A stretch of 64,000 nucleotides of DNA. Origin: Chryseobacterium sp. OV279 (GTDB taxonomy: Bacteria > Bacteroidota > Bacteroidia > Flavobacteriales > Weeksellaceae). The translations under genes were made by a program, and so were the position numbers. The notes under the pieces were generated by a model, which saw nothing but the letters and a program-made list of their open reading frames with translations, ran no database searches and was not told where the DNA came from. Positions 1 through 8,459 of this stretch are shown piece after piece. The stretch lies in the NCBI RefSeq assembly GCF_900128945.1, contig NZ_FQUD01000004.1:806001-870000 (forward strand). The letters are read 5' to 3'. How positions within the stretch are numbered: the stretch's first letter is position 1; each line of letters starts with the position of its first letter.

Positions 1-1
1 G

Positions 2-1111
2 AATATCGAACCTACCGCGACAGGTCATATCGTAGAACAGATCGAGCTTACACAGAAGCTTATCGAAAGAGGTTTTGCCTATGAAAGCAACGGTTCTGTC
101 TATTTCGATGTTTTGGAATACAATAACAGAGGTTTAAACTACGGTGAACTTTCAAAACGTAACATCGAAGAACTTTTTGCCAACACCCGTGATCTTGACG
201 GACAGGGTGAAAAGAAAAACCCACAGGATTTTGCCCTATGGAAAAAAGCATCTCCTGCTCACATTATGAGATGGAATTCCCCTTGGGGCGAAGGTTTTCC
301 GGGATGGCACCTTGAATGTACTGCCATGAGCACAAAATATCTGGGTGAAAAATTTGACATCCACGGCGGCGGAATGGATCTGAAATTCCCACACCACGAA
401 TGTGAAATCGCACAGGGGAAAGCCTGCAATGATACCGCTCCGGTGAATTACTGGATGCATGCCAATATGCTGACGATGAATTCCCAGCGTATGAGTAAAT
501 CTACAGGAAATTATATCCTTCCGATGCAGTTGGTAACGGGCGAAAACGACTTCTTTGAAAAGCCTTTCCATCCTACCATCGTACGTTTCTGCTTCCTGCA
601 GGCACACTACAGAAGTGTGCTGGATATTTCGAATGATGCGATGATTGCGAGCGAAAAAGGTTTTATCAGATTAATGGAAGCCATTAAAGTATTAAACTCA
701 ATCACTCCTAATGACGAAAAGGAGTCTGGTTTTGATCTTAAAGAGTGGAAAACCAAAGCGTATGATGCCTTAAATGATGATTTCAATTCTCCGATTCTGA
801 TCGCTCATTTATTTGAAGCAGTAAAATATATTTTTGCTTTAAATGATGAGAAAGAAACAATTTCTTCTGAAGATCTTGAAGATTTAAAAATAACGCTGAA
901 TGCTTTTGTATTCGATGTGTTGGGACTTCAGAATGTGGAAGAAAATAATAACGAGAAGCTTGATCAGACCTTAAAGGTTTTAATTGAACTGAGAAATCAA
1001 GCCAGAAAATCAAAAAACTTCGACCTTTCAGACCAGATCAGAGACAAACTGCTTGCTGAAGGTATTGAATTAAAAGATGGGAGAGACGGAACCACTTACG
1101 TTCTGAATTAA
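2..1111 (+). CDS. cysS: Cysteinyl-tRNA synthetase, 3' part (5' end outside window)
   Basis: Class I aminoacyl-tRNA synthetase that charges tRNA-Cys with cysteine in the cytoplasm. The frame is open from base 2, so 369 residues are visible; the family is near 490, and the missing N-terminus should hold the HIGH motif. Seen here are the zinc-site segments WHLEC and HHECE (about bases 307-408) and the KMSKS-type loop RMSKSTGN near base 490, followed by the helical anticodon-binding region. The apparent TTG start at 113 is an artefact, because the same frame runs on upstream with CysS-like sequence. Identity is certain; only the start is unavailable. Confidence 0.97.
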   Translation, partial: NIEPTATGHIVEQIELTQKLIERGFAYESNGSVYFDVLEYNNRGLNYGELSKRNIEELFANTRDLDGQGEKKNPQDFALWKKASPAHIMRWNSPWGEGFPGWHLECTAMSTKYLGEKFDIHGGGMDLKFPHHECEIAQGKACNDTAPVNYWMHANMLTMNSQRMSKSTGNYILPMQLVTGENDFFEKPFHPTIVRFCFLQAHYRSVLDISNDAMIASEKGFIRLMEAIKVLNSITPNDEKESGFDLKEWKTKAYDALNDDFNSPILIAHLFEAVKYIFALNDEKETISSEDLEDLKITLNAFVFDVLGLQNVEENNNEKLDQTLKVLIELRNQARKSKNFDLSDQIRDKLLAEGIELKDGRDGTTYVLN

Positions 1112-1638
1112 CCGCAAAAATAAATAGTACAGCTCCCGAAGCTCGTGTAGATTCTACAGATCATATCATAAAAATCTGTTGTAATCTGTGTGATCTGCGG
1201 GAGTTTTTTTATGCTTATACTTCAGTAATTTCTTACTTTTTATTATCTCTCGCAGATGTAAAGGATCTTGCAGATTTAATCCGAAGACCTTCCTCACGTC
1301 GGCGGAGCAGACAATCTTTGCTCCTTTAAATAAACGCAGTTTTATAATAAACCTTTGCGTTTAAAAAAAAACACAAATTCCACTAATCCTTTTTCACGAA
1401 TAACACGAATGTTACAGTCTTTAATTAGTGATATTTGTGAACACATTTGTGCTATTTGTGTTTAAATTGAAGTTTAATGAATAAAATCGTGTTATTTATG
1501 TTTCTAGAAAAAATAGATTATCATAATATCAATGTTTAGATTAAATGATTGTAAATACTGCTATTTTTTTATGATACCATTGGTAATTTATGTAACTTAG
1601 TCATACTAAAATCATTACGAATCTAAATTCTACATTGT
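1112..1638. other. 527-bp gene-free region built of degenerate repeats
   Basis: After the cysS hairpin, the region holds CGCAGAT/TTGCAGATTT-like words (about 1254-1284) and an arrangement at about 1367-1466 in which AACACAAAT on the left faces ATTTGTGTT on the right, with further TTTGTG words inside. No open frame of convincing length or composition was seen. The words resemble the repeats at 8114, 15008 and 34780. Confidence 0.5.
1133..1210 (+). terminator. Long hairpin with T-tract after cysS
   Basis: CTCCCG at 1133-1138 pairs with CGGGAG at 1198-1203, directly followed by seven T. The 60-nt interior contains ACAGAT/ATCTGT arms and ATCTGTG-rich sequence shared with other intergenic repeats in this window. 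It probably ends the cysS transcript. Confidence 0.55.
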
Positions 1639-2805
1639 ATGAAAAAACATTTATTCCCTCTTTTCCTGCTTGTGTTAGGTGCCAACGCCCAGGCACAGCA
1701 GGATTTTTTCGCGATTGCCGGAAAAGATACCTCCAGCATTGTTTTCAGTGATTTCCGTGTGATGGATGCCACTAATGGTAATTCCGGAGATAAACTGTTT
1801 TCTGTAGATGCTGTTGCAAAAGTATTTTCTCAGGAAAGAAAAGGTAACGTGTCGGAAGACAAGAATTCCTACAACCATTCACAGGCGACTACCATGGCGG
1901 CTCTGGCTTATGACCCGATGAACAATAACCTGGTGTATATGCCGATGTTTTCGTCCAATATCTATATTTTGAATGCGAAGACAAAGGAAATTACACTGGT
2001 TGAAAATACGGTGACCAAAGTTACATCGTGTGATATCAATTCCCATATCACAAGAATGACCGCAGGATATGACGGAAATATTTATGCCCTGAACAATGCA
2101 GGATCTCAGCTTTTGCAGATCAGTAGGAAAGGCAGCCAGTACACCGTTAATGATCTTGGGATTATTAAGGATGATGCTTCCAATGGTAAGAATTCATTCA
2201 CGGCTATTGAAACAGGCTTTGGTGGCGATATGATTGCAGATGCTGAAAATAATTTCTATGTCTTCTCGGCTTCCGGAAATGTCTTTAAAGTGGTAGCCAA
2301 AGAACTGAAAGCAAAATTTGTGGGTAAAATCTCCGGTCTTCCGGAAAATTATTCAGTCAACGGATCTGCAGTTAATGCCAGTGGAAAAGTAGTTATTGCG
2401 AGTGCTAAAGGAGATAGTCTGTATGAAGTAGACTTAACTACTCTTCAGGCGAAAGTACTTCCTGGTGGAGAAAAACCGCATATTTATGATCTGGCGAGTA
2501 AATATTTTGCTAATGACAGAGCAACGGCAGTTAATACATTGGCGAATATCGATATCTATCCGACGAAAGTGGATGAACATTTCATTAACATCAACGTCAA
2601 TGATCAAAAGATAAAAGGAAATATTCTCCTGAATGTTTTCGATATTTCCGGGAAAAATGTGATGAAACAGAAGCTGTCTATAAAAGACGGTTCGCTCAAT
2701 CAGCAGGTTTATTTGAAAAGTCTTGTCAATGGAGCCTATATCGTGAATATTACAGATGAATCCGGTAAAGCTTTATTAAACAAAAAAATTCTGGTAACGG
2801 AATAA
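1639..2805 (+). CDS. Secreted protein with C-terminal type IX sorting domain
   Basis: A 388-residue protein with a Sec signal peptide (residues 1-20, ending ANAQAQ). The middle part looks like a beta-propeller or repeat protein, with phrases such as DGNIYALNNAG, YDPMNNNLVYMP and ADAENNFYVFSASG recurring about every 40-60 residues. Residues of about 305-388 (DIYPTKVDEHF... then FDISGKNV, LVNGAYIVNI, KKILVTE) form a typical Por-secretion type A domain, so the protein should cross the outer membrane through the type IX system and have this domain cleaved. Its substrate or ligand is unknown. It is flanked by hairpins and is probably monocistronic. Confidence 0.85.
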   Translation: MKKHLFPLFLLVLGANAQAQQDFFAIAGKDTSSIVFSDFRVMDATNGNSGDKLFSVDAVAKVFSQERKGNVSEDKNSYNHSQATTMAALAYDPMNNNLVYMPMFSSNIYILNAKTKEITLVENTVTKVTSCDINSHITRMTAGYDGNIYALNNAGSQLLQISRKGSQYTVNDLGIIKDDASNGKNSFTAIETGFGGDMIADAENNFYVFSASGNVFKVVAKELKAKFVGKISGLPENYSVNGSAVNASGKVVIASAKGDSLYEVDLTTLQAKVLPGGEKPHIYDLASKYFANDRATAVNTLANIDIYPTKVDEHFININVNDQKIKGNILLNVFDISGKNVMKQKLSIKDGSLNQQVYLKSLVNGAYIVNITDESGKALLNKKILVTE

Positions 2806-2841
2806 TAAAGACAGAGATTTCATTAAACTCTATTAAAATTT

Positions 2842-2876
2842 AAAACCTTTTCAACTTATTTTGGAAAGGTTTTTTT
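2842..2876 (+). terminator. Rho-independent terminator
   Basis: AAAACCTTTTC (2842-2852) pairs with GGAAAGGTTTT and runs into a T-tract; it ends the T9SS cargo gene. Confidence 0.8.
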
Positions 2877-2944
2877 AATGATTATTTGATCTTCAATAAG
2901 TTTTATTTTTCGATATTAAAATGTATTTTTATAAAAAAATATAG

Positions 2945-5599
2945 ATGAAGTTATACTTTAATGTAGGATATAATGCAAAGGCCGGGCAGAATCTGCAGCT
3001 GTTGATTGTAGATGACAAAGGCGCTGCAGTCCAGACTCATACCTTATTTTATGCAGAAAACGGCATTTGGAAATGTGAGGTAGATTATTTCTCAAAATCA
3101 GTGTCCTATAAATATCAGGTTTCAGACGAAAAAGGAAATGTTCTGAGAGAAGAATTTGTTCTGCATCATCTTAATTTCCCCCATAACTACAAGGAGTTTA
3201 TTATTTTCGATGAATGGAGTAATAAAAATTTCCCTGAAAACTATTTAAACAATAAAATTCTTTATAATAAGCTCAATCAGTTTGTGCCTGAAAAAGCGAC
3301 GGTTTTAAAAAAGCACACCCATTTATTCAGAATAGAAGCCCCTGTTTATAACCCGGACTGGAAGATTGCACTGTTCGGAAGTACGGCTTCTTTAGGAAAC
3401 TGGAATTACGAAAAAGTAATCCATCTTTCGCAGACCGATTTTGGGATTTGGGAAGCTTCTGTTGAAATTCCTGAGAACGAATTTATTCAGTTTAAATATT
3501 GCCTTTACGATACAAAAGAAGGTAGAGTAATTGATGTGGAGACCGGGGAAAACAGATTCACCCTTGCTAATCTGCTTCCGGATGTTCTGCAGATTGTTTC
3601 CAATCATTATTTTAAATTCAGGTCCTATCAGATGTATCATGATGCCGGAGTAGCGGTTCCTGTCTTTTCTTTGAGAAGTGAGAACGGTTTCGGAGTTGGA
3701 GAATTTTCAGATCTTAAAAATCTTGCCGACTGGACGAGTGAGACCAATCTAGGAATTATTCAGATCCTTCCGATTAACGATACCACGGCCAATTATTCCT
3801 GGACGGATTCTTACCCTTACGCGGCAGTTTCTGTTTATGCGTTGCACCCACAATATATTTCACTGGAAAACCTTGATTTTCCTTTACCGGAAGAATTAGT
3901 TTCTGAATACCAGTCTGAGAAAGAGACGTTAAACGCTCTGGATCTGATCGATTATGAAAAAGTAATGGCCGGCAAATGGAAATTTTTAAGAGCGGTTTTC
4001 AACGCTGAAAAAGAAAAAATTTATAAAGACAGAGGCTTCAAAAAATTTATAAAAGACAATGAGCACTGGCTCGTTCCTTATGCTGCTTTTTGCGTGTTGA
4101 GGGATAAATATAAAACGCCCAACTTCAACGACTGGAAAACCCACAAGAAATATATTGCCGGTAAAATTTCTCAGTTCTTTGCTGTAAAAAGTAAAGATTA
4201 TGATGCTTCCATGCTTCATGCGTGGGTTCAATACCAGTTGCATCTACAACTGAAAGATGCAGTAGACTATACTCACAGTTTAGGGGTTTCGTTAAAAGGT
4301 GATCTTCCGATTGGTATTTACAGACATTCTGTGGAAGCCTGGACAGAGCCTGAACTTTTCGGAATGGATTTCCAGGCCGGAGCACCGCCGGATCAGTTTA
4401 CAGAACTGGGACAAAACTGGGAATTCCCGACTTACAACTGGGAGGCGATGAAGGAAGACGACTACCGATGGTGGAAAAACAGATTCAAAGCATTGGAGCA
4501 GTATTTCGATGCGATGAGAATCGATCATATTTTAGGGTTTTTCAGGATATGGAGAATGCCGATATCTGCCACACAGGGGATTTTAGGATATTTTTATCCT
4601 GCTGTTCCAATTGTTGTGGATGAATTTAAAGCCAGACATATTCCGTTTGATTTTAACCGGTATTGTAAACCTTTCATCAATGATAAAATTCTGTGGAAAT
4701 ATTTCGGTGAAGAGAGTAACGCTGCGCTTGAATTTATTAACAATAATAATGATGGGACTTATACTTTTAAAGAAGAATTTGATACCCAAAGAAAACTGAC
4801 CGATTTTTTCAAAAAGAATCCAAAAGGTGCTGTTGAAGAAAAACTGGTTTCACTGTGTGCCAATGTTTTGTACCTGACTGAAGAGAGGAATGGGGAAACA
4901 GTCTATCATCCGAGATTTAACGTTTACAGTACAGATTCTTATCAATACCTTCCTGAATGGGAGCAAAGAGTAATCTATGATCTGTATCACGACTACTTCT
5001 TCAGAAGACAGGATCATTTGTGGTATGAAAAAGCAATGGAGAAACTTCCGGTGATTCTGAATGCTACCAAAATGCTAATCTGTGGTGAAGATTTAGGAAT
5101 GGTTCCGGCCTGCGTGCCTATAGCGATGGACGAGCTGGCGATTATCGCCTTAAAAGTTCAGCGTATGCCTTCGGATAATATTCCGTTCTACAATCCTAAA
5201 AATGCGGATTATATGAATGTAGTCACCGCATCTTCCCATGACAGTTCTACGCTGAGACAATGGTGGAAAGAAGATCCGGCTTTGACTCAGAAATATTTTA
5301 ACCAGCAGCTGATCCAGTATGGGAAAGCCCCTGAAGAAATGAATGCTCATCTGGCAGAAATTATAATGAAGCAACATCTTTACAATGATGCGATGCTGGC
5401 AATTTTCCCGATTCAGGAGTTCCTGGCAACCGATCCGGAACTTACCAATCCGAATGTGGATAACGAAAGGATCAATAATCCTGCGGTTTTCCCGCATTAC
5501 TGGCGATACAGGATGCATCTGAACCTTGAGGATCTGAAAGGAAAGAAAGAATTCAATGAAAAAATAGCTTATTGGATAAAAGATAGTGGAAGAGTATAA
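2945..5599 (+). CDS. malQ: 4-alpha-glucanotransferase (GH77) with two N-terminal starch-binding domains
   Basis: Transfers alpha-1,4-glucan segments between maltodextrins (amylomaltase / disproportionating enzyme), acting in glycogen and starch metabolism. At 884 residues it is the long Bacteroidota/plant DPE2-like form: residues of about 1-100 and 125-225 look like two CBM20 modules (the second contains LFGSTASLGNW), then the GH77 barrel from about residue 235. Catalytic signatures are RIDHILGFFRIW (nucleophile Asp about 526), CGEDLGMVP (acid/base Glu about 715) and SSHDSSTLR (third carboxylate about 765). There is no signal peptide, so it is cytoplasmic. It stands alone between terminators, without other glycogen genes. 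Confidence 0.95.
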   Translation: MKLYFNVGYNAKAGQNLQLLIVDDKGAAVQTHTLFYAENGIWKCEVDYFSKSVSYKYQVSDEKGNVLREEFVLHHLNFPHNYKEFIIFDEWSNKNFPENYLNNKILYNKLNQFVPEKATVLKKHTHLFRIEAPVYNPDWKIALFGSTASLGNWNYEKVIHLSQTDFGIWEASVEIPENEFIQFKYCLYDTKEGRVIDVETGENRFTLANLLPDVLQIVSNHYFKFRSYQMYHDAGVAVPVFSLRSENGFGVGEFSDLKNLADWTSETNLGIIQILPINDTTANYSWTDSYPYAAVSVYALHPQYISLENLDFPLPEELVSEYQSEKETLNALDLIDYEKVMAGKWKFLRAVFNAEKEKIYKDRGFKKFIKDNEHWLVPYAAFCVLRDKYKTPNFNDWKTHKKYIAGKISQFFAVKSKDYDASMLHAWVQYQLHLQLKDAVDYTHSLGVSLKGDLPIGIYRHSVEAWTEPELFGMDFQAGAPPDQFTELGQNWEFPTYNWEAMKEDDYRWWKNRFKALEQYFDAMRIDHILGFFRIWRMPISATQGILGYFYPAVPIVVDEFKARHIPFDFNRYCKPFINDKILWKYFGEESNAALEFINNNNDGTYTFKEEFDTQRKLTDFFKKNPKGAVEEKLVSLCANVLYLTEERNGETVYHPRFNVYSTDSYQYLPEWEQRVIYDLYHDYFFRRQDHLWYEKAMEKLPVILNATKMLICGEDLGMVPACVPIAMDELAIIALKVQRMPSDNIPFYNPKNADYMNVVTASSHDSSTLRQWWKEDPALTQKYFNQQLIQYGKAPEEMNAHLAEIIMKQHLYNDAMLAIFPIQEFLATDPELTNPNVDNERINNPAVFPHYWRYRMHLNLEDLKGKKEFNEKIAYWIKDSGRV

Positions 5600-5636
5600 A
5601 TTTAACATTTGATTATCAATTAGTTAATGATAAATT

Positions 5637-5674
5637 AAAAGAAGTTTGATCTTAGGATTTAACTTCTTTTTTTT
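5637..5674 (+). terminator. Rho-independent terminator after malQ
   Basis: AAAAGAAGTT (5637-5646) and AACTTCTTTT (5661-5670) form a perfect 10-bp stem with a 14-nt loop and continuing T. Confidence 0.8.
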
Positions 5675-5738
5675 ATTTACATCCAAAAGATAGAATAGAG
5701 ATATTCTGCTATATACTAACCAATTAACGACTATAGAG

Positions 5739-6710
5739 ATGAAAAAAATACTTTTGGGATTTGCCTTGGGACTGGCAGCTTTGTCTTCCGCCCAGCAGTA
5801 TCCAAATAACGGATGGGGAGATGACGGATATTACCAGAACGGTGGTTATTCCGATGAAGATGACAGAAATTATTTCCCGGACGATTATTATTACAACTAT
5901 CCTCAGGACTATTACCCAAGCGATTACTATCAGGGATATTACAATGATTACAGAAACAGTATCACCAATATCAACTGGAATGTCTTTTTTAGAGAAAACA
6001 GGCTGAACCGCTGGCAGATGGATCAGATCATGAGTCTGAATAATTTATATGTAAGTTTCTCTACATGGGATAATTTTTACAGATATAATCCGGACAGATG
6101 GTACTATGACAGATTCTACGCACTGGAAAGAATTTTAGGACCCAGGGTATTTGTTGTTTTCCAAAACAATTATTACCGTGGATCAAGCCCGATCGTTTAC
6201 TTCCAGAATTACAGAAGAACGTATTACACGCCAAGATATTCCGTAATGCCACGATACAGAAATGTAAATATCAACGTATACAGGGTAGACAGAGCGAGAT
6301 TCAGAAGAATGGATAACCCAACCTTCAATGTGATCAGAACAAGCGACCGACCAAATAACGGATTCAGAGGACCGGTAAGAGACGGCAGTAATACCGGAGG
6401 TTTCAGAAATCAGGCTGGAAATAATGACAGAAGATCTGAAAATTCAGGAGGTTTCCGTAATGAAAACACCAGAGAAAGAAATAACGGTGGTTTCAGAGGG
6501 AGTTCTGAAAATAGCGGAACAAGAGAATTTGGAAATAATGGAGGCTTCAGAGGGAGCGGTGAAGTGAAAAGAGAAAGTGCTCCGCGAAGAGAAAATAACA
6601 GTGGAGGATTCAGAGGAAATGGAGGAAGCTCCAGATCTGAAAGTCAGCCTTCAAGATCACAGAACAGCAATGGAGGTGGTTTCAGAGGCAGTCTGGTAAG
6701 CAGTAAATAA
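5739..6710 (+). CDS. Secreted Tyr/Asn-rich protein with C-terminal GGFRG repeats
   Basis: 323 residues with a Sec signal peptide (cleavage near residue 18, LSSAQQ). Residues of about 20-75 are extraordinarily rich in Tyr, Asp and Asn. Residues of about 75-195 look like a short folded domain (NWNVFFRENRLNRWQMDQI, then YYDRFYALERILG). From about residue 205 the chain is disordered and carries seven GFR(G/N) units separated by Asn/Ser/Arg linkers. No enzymatic motif was recognised. The tail could bind nucleic acid, polysaccharide or another envelope component, but that is guesswork. The next gene also encodes a small secreted protein; each has its own terminator. Confidence 0.8.
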   Translation: MKKILLGFALGLAALSSAQQYPNNGWGDDGYYQNGGYSDEDDRNYFPDDYYYNYPQDYYPSDYYQGYYNDYRNSITNINWNVFFRENRLNRWQMDQIMSLNNLYVSFSTWDNFYRYNPDRWYYDRFYALERILGPRVFVVFQNNYYRGSSPIVYFQNYRRTYYTPRYSVMPRYRNVNINVYRVDRARFRRMDNPTFNVIRTSDRPNNGFRGPVRDGSNTGGFRNQAGNNDRRSENSGGFRNENTRERNNGGFRGSSENSGTREFGNNGGFRGSGEVKRESAPRRENNSGGFRGNGGSSRSESQPSRSQNSNGGGFRGSLVSSK

Positions 6711-6738
6711 TTTTCATATATTATATTTAAGTGGTGTG

Positions 6739-6768
6739 AAGGACAGGTTTTAGGATCTGTCCTTTTTT
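6739..6768 (+). terminator. Rho-independent terminator
   Basis: AAGGACAG (6739-6746) pairs with CTGTCCTT (6757-6764), followed by T. Confidence 0.8.
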
Positions 6769-6888
6769 ATTTTTCAATTTTATTATTTTAATACTATAAT
6801 TTAACATTTTTTATGAATATTTCGGTTTAACTTATCTTTTAACTAATAATCAAATATATGTATAACAATTAATTAAATATTTTTTAAG

Positions 6889-7338
6889 ATGAAAAAATTA
6901 GTTTTAGCAATAGCATTTATCGGAATAGGAGGTCTTGCCATGGCGCAACAGACAACAACTCCACAGGACAAAGAAGCAAGAAGAGCAGAGATGCACCAGA
7001 AAATGGAGCAGAAGCATCAGAAGCATCTTGATGAGATGAAAAAAGATCTGAATCTGAACGATTCTCAGGTAGCACAGATAAAAAGCCTTCATGAAAAAAG
7101 AAAGTCTGAAATGAAAGCCGACTTTGACAAGAATAAAGAAGTAAGACAGGCCAAGATGGAAGATATGAAAGCTAAAAGAGCTCAGATGGATGCCGATATG
7201 AAGAAGATTCTTACCCCTGATCAGTATGATAAATGGCAGGCTGACAGAAAAGCTAAAATGGAGCAGAGAAAGACCGCAATGAAGGATAGAAAAATGATGA
7301 AGAAGCCAATGAACACTGGAGCTCCGGAAGCTAAATAA
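6889..7338 (+). CDS. Small periplasmic Spy/CpxP-like helical protein
   Basis: 149 residues with a Sec signal peptide ending at AMAQQ (about residue 20). The mature chain is highly charged, almost wholly helical and rich in Lys, Met and Gln. It contains the hallmark LTPDQYDKW near residue 110 and LNLNDSQVAQIK near residue 57, which resemble the LTxxQ motifs of Spy/CpxP periplasmic chaperones. The family holds unfolded envelope proteins; the role here is inferred from those motifs and composition. It is monocistronic, with a strong hairpin 30 bases downstream. Confidence 0.75.
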   Translation: MKKLVLAIAFIGIGGLAMAQQTTTPQDKEARRAEMHQKMEQKHQKHLDEMKKDLNLNDSQVAQIKSLHEKRKSEMKADFDKNKEVRQAKMEDMKAKRAQMDADMKKILTPDQYDKWQADRKAKMEQRKTAMKDRKMMKKPMNTGAPEAK

Positions 7339-7368
7339 GAGTTCATAATTTTGATTTTTTAATGTGAG

Positions 7369-7397
7369 AAGGACGGGGAAATACCCGTCCTTTTTGT
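7369..7397 (+). terminator. Rho-independent terminator
   Basis: AAGGACGGG (7369-7377) and CCCGTCCTT (7384-7392) form a perfect 9-bp stem with a 6-nt loop and T-tract. Confidence 0.85.
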
Positions 7398-7416
7398 ATT
7401 AAATTTCATTAAAACT

Positions 7417-7447
7417 TTTGATGTCGGGCTTTTATTCCTTATTTTTG
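7417..7447 (+). promoter_or_regulatory. Bacteroidota-type promoter for ferritin
   Basis: TTTG at 7417-7420, a 19-nt spacer, and TATTTTTG at 7440-7447: a full match to the -33 TTTG / -7 TAnnTTTG consensus. Predicted start of transcription is near 7453, 12 bases before the ATG. Confidence 0.75.
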
Positions 7448-7464
7448 AATATAAATTTATACTT

Positions 7465-7974
7465 ATGATCAGCGAAAAAATTGCAACGTTAATTAACGAA
7501 CAGATAGCTCACGAACAATATGCCGCACAATATTACCTTTCCATGTCTGCCTGGTTCTCAGGAAAAGATCTTGATGGTATTGCGAATTATTTCAGAGTTC
7601 AGAGCAAAGAAGAACTGATGCACGCAGATAAAATGTTTGACTTTTTAAATGACGTAGGCGGAGAAATCATCATCGGAGAAATTGCAAAACCTCCTCATGA
7701 ATTCGAAAATGCAACGGATATCTTCGAAAAAGCATTGGAGCACGAGAAAAAAGTAACAAGAAGCATCTTCAACATCGTGAAAAATGCAAATGACGAAGGT
7801 GATTTTGCAACGACATCTTTCATGCAGTGGTTCATCAACGAGCAGGTAGAGGAAGAAGCCAGTGCTTCACAGTACGTTACAAAAATCAAGATGGTTTGCG
7901 ACAATCCATCTGCATTATATCTTTTTGACCAGGAATTGTCTCAAAGAGTTTTTGTACCGGCTACAACAGCTTAA
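7465..7974 (+). CDS. ftnA: Non-haem ferritin
   Basis: 169-residue cytoplasmic iron-storage protein; 24 subunits form a cage in which Fe(II) is oxidised and stored. Ferroxidase residues align with the bacterial FtnA pattern without gaps: Glu17 (in AHEQY), Glu50 and His53 (in KEELMHADKM), plus the later QWFINEQVEEE helix. Length is normal for the family. It has the clearest promoter in the window and a strong hairpin just after the stop, so it should be a well expressed single-gene unit. No Fur-like site was recognised. Confidence 0.95.
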   Translation: MISEKIATLINEQIAHEQYAAQYYLSMSAWFSGKDLDGIANYFRVQSKEELMHADKMFDFLNDVGGEIIIGEIAKPPHEFENATDIFEKALEHEKKVTRSIFNIVKNANDEGDFATTSFMQWFINEQVEEEASASQYVTKIKMVCDNPSALYLFDQELSQRVFVPATTA

Positions 7975-7990
7975 TTAATAGAAAAGATAG

Positions 7991-8030
7991 AAACCGCCCG
8001 GCCGTTCGAAGAACGGCCGGGCGGTTTTGT
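7991..8030 (+). terminator. Very strong GC-rich terminator after ferritin
   Basis: A perfect 17-bp inverted repeat (7991-8007 and 8011-8027; core CCGCCCGGCCGTTC) with a 3-nt GAA loop, followed by TGTTTTT. It is by far the most GC-rich stem in this AT-rich window. Confidence 0.9.
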
Positions 8031-8113
8031 TTTTACTGAACATCAGATGAGAATAATGTAGATCAAAGGTTTCGTTATCTAAACATACCTTTTTTGATCT
8101 TCAAAAGTTTTTT

Positions 8114-8213
8114 AACCACAAAAGACTGTTTATAATAGTGTGTTCTCGCATATTATCCTGATCAAGCATTCTGATAACATAAGCATCTGTGAAAATCTGT
8201 GTCATCCGTGGTT
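8114..8213. repeat. Dispersed element bounded by AACCAC / GTGGTT, copy 1
   Basis: AACCACAAAAG at the left end and GTGGTT at the right end; the right part contains CATCTGTGAAAATC, shared with copy 2 at 15008-15165. Length 100 bp. Confidence 0.5.
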
Positions 8214-8293
8214 AATTTTATAGAATAAGGTTATAATTTTCTTTGTATTAAAAAAAATTAGCTGCTCCCCAAGTTTTACGTACAGTCTGACAA

Positions 8294-8453
8294 TGTTGAT
8301 AAAATGCAAAGTTATCCACAATGATTTTCAGGATTTCCCCACAGTTATGAGGAATTTATTTTCTTTTTTGTAAATATATTGATTTGTTAATCAGTGTATT
8401 GATTGATGATTTTGAAGTTATCAACACTGGATTGTGGAAAACTTTGTGGAAAA
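8294..8453. other. Cluster of five DnaA-box-like 9-mers (candidate replication origin)
   Basis: Boxes seen: TTATCAACA on the minus strand at 8294-8302; TTATCCACA on the plus strand at 8312-8320; TTATCAACA plus at 8418-8426; TTTTCCACA minus at 8433-8441 and minus at 8445-8453. Between the two groups lies an AT-rich stretch (about 8353-8410). TTATCCACA is the classic high-affinity DnaA box and the others are common variants. dnaA itself is not in the window. The flanking genes converge here, which neither proves nor excludes an origin. Confidence 0.45.
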
Positions 8454-8459
8454 CCTATT

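Larger units (their letters stand above)
7975..8459. other. 485-bp convergent intergenic region
   Basis: Between the ferritin stop and the helicase stop. It holds, in order, the ferritin terminator, an AACCAC...GTGGTT repeat (8114-8213), and the DnaA-box-like cluster (8294-8453). No coding frame was seen. Confidence 0.7.
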
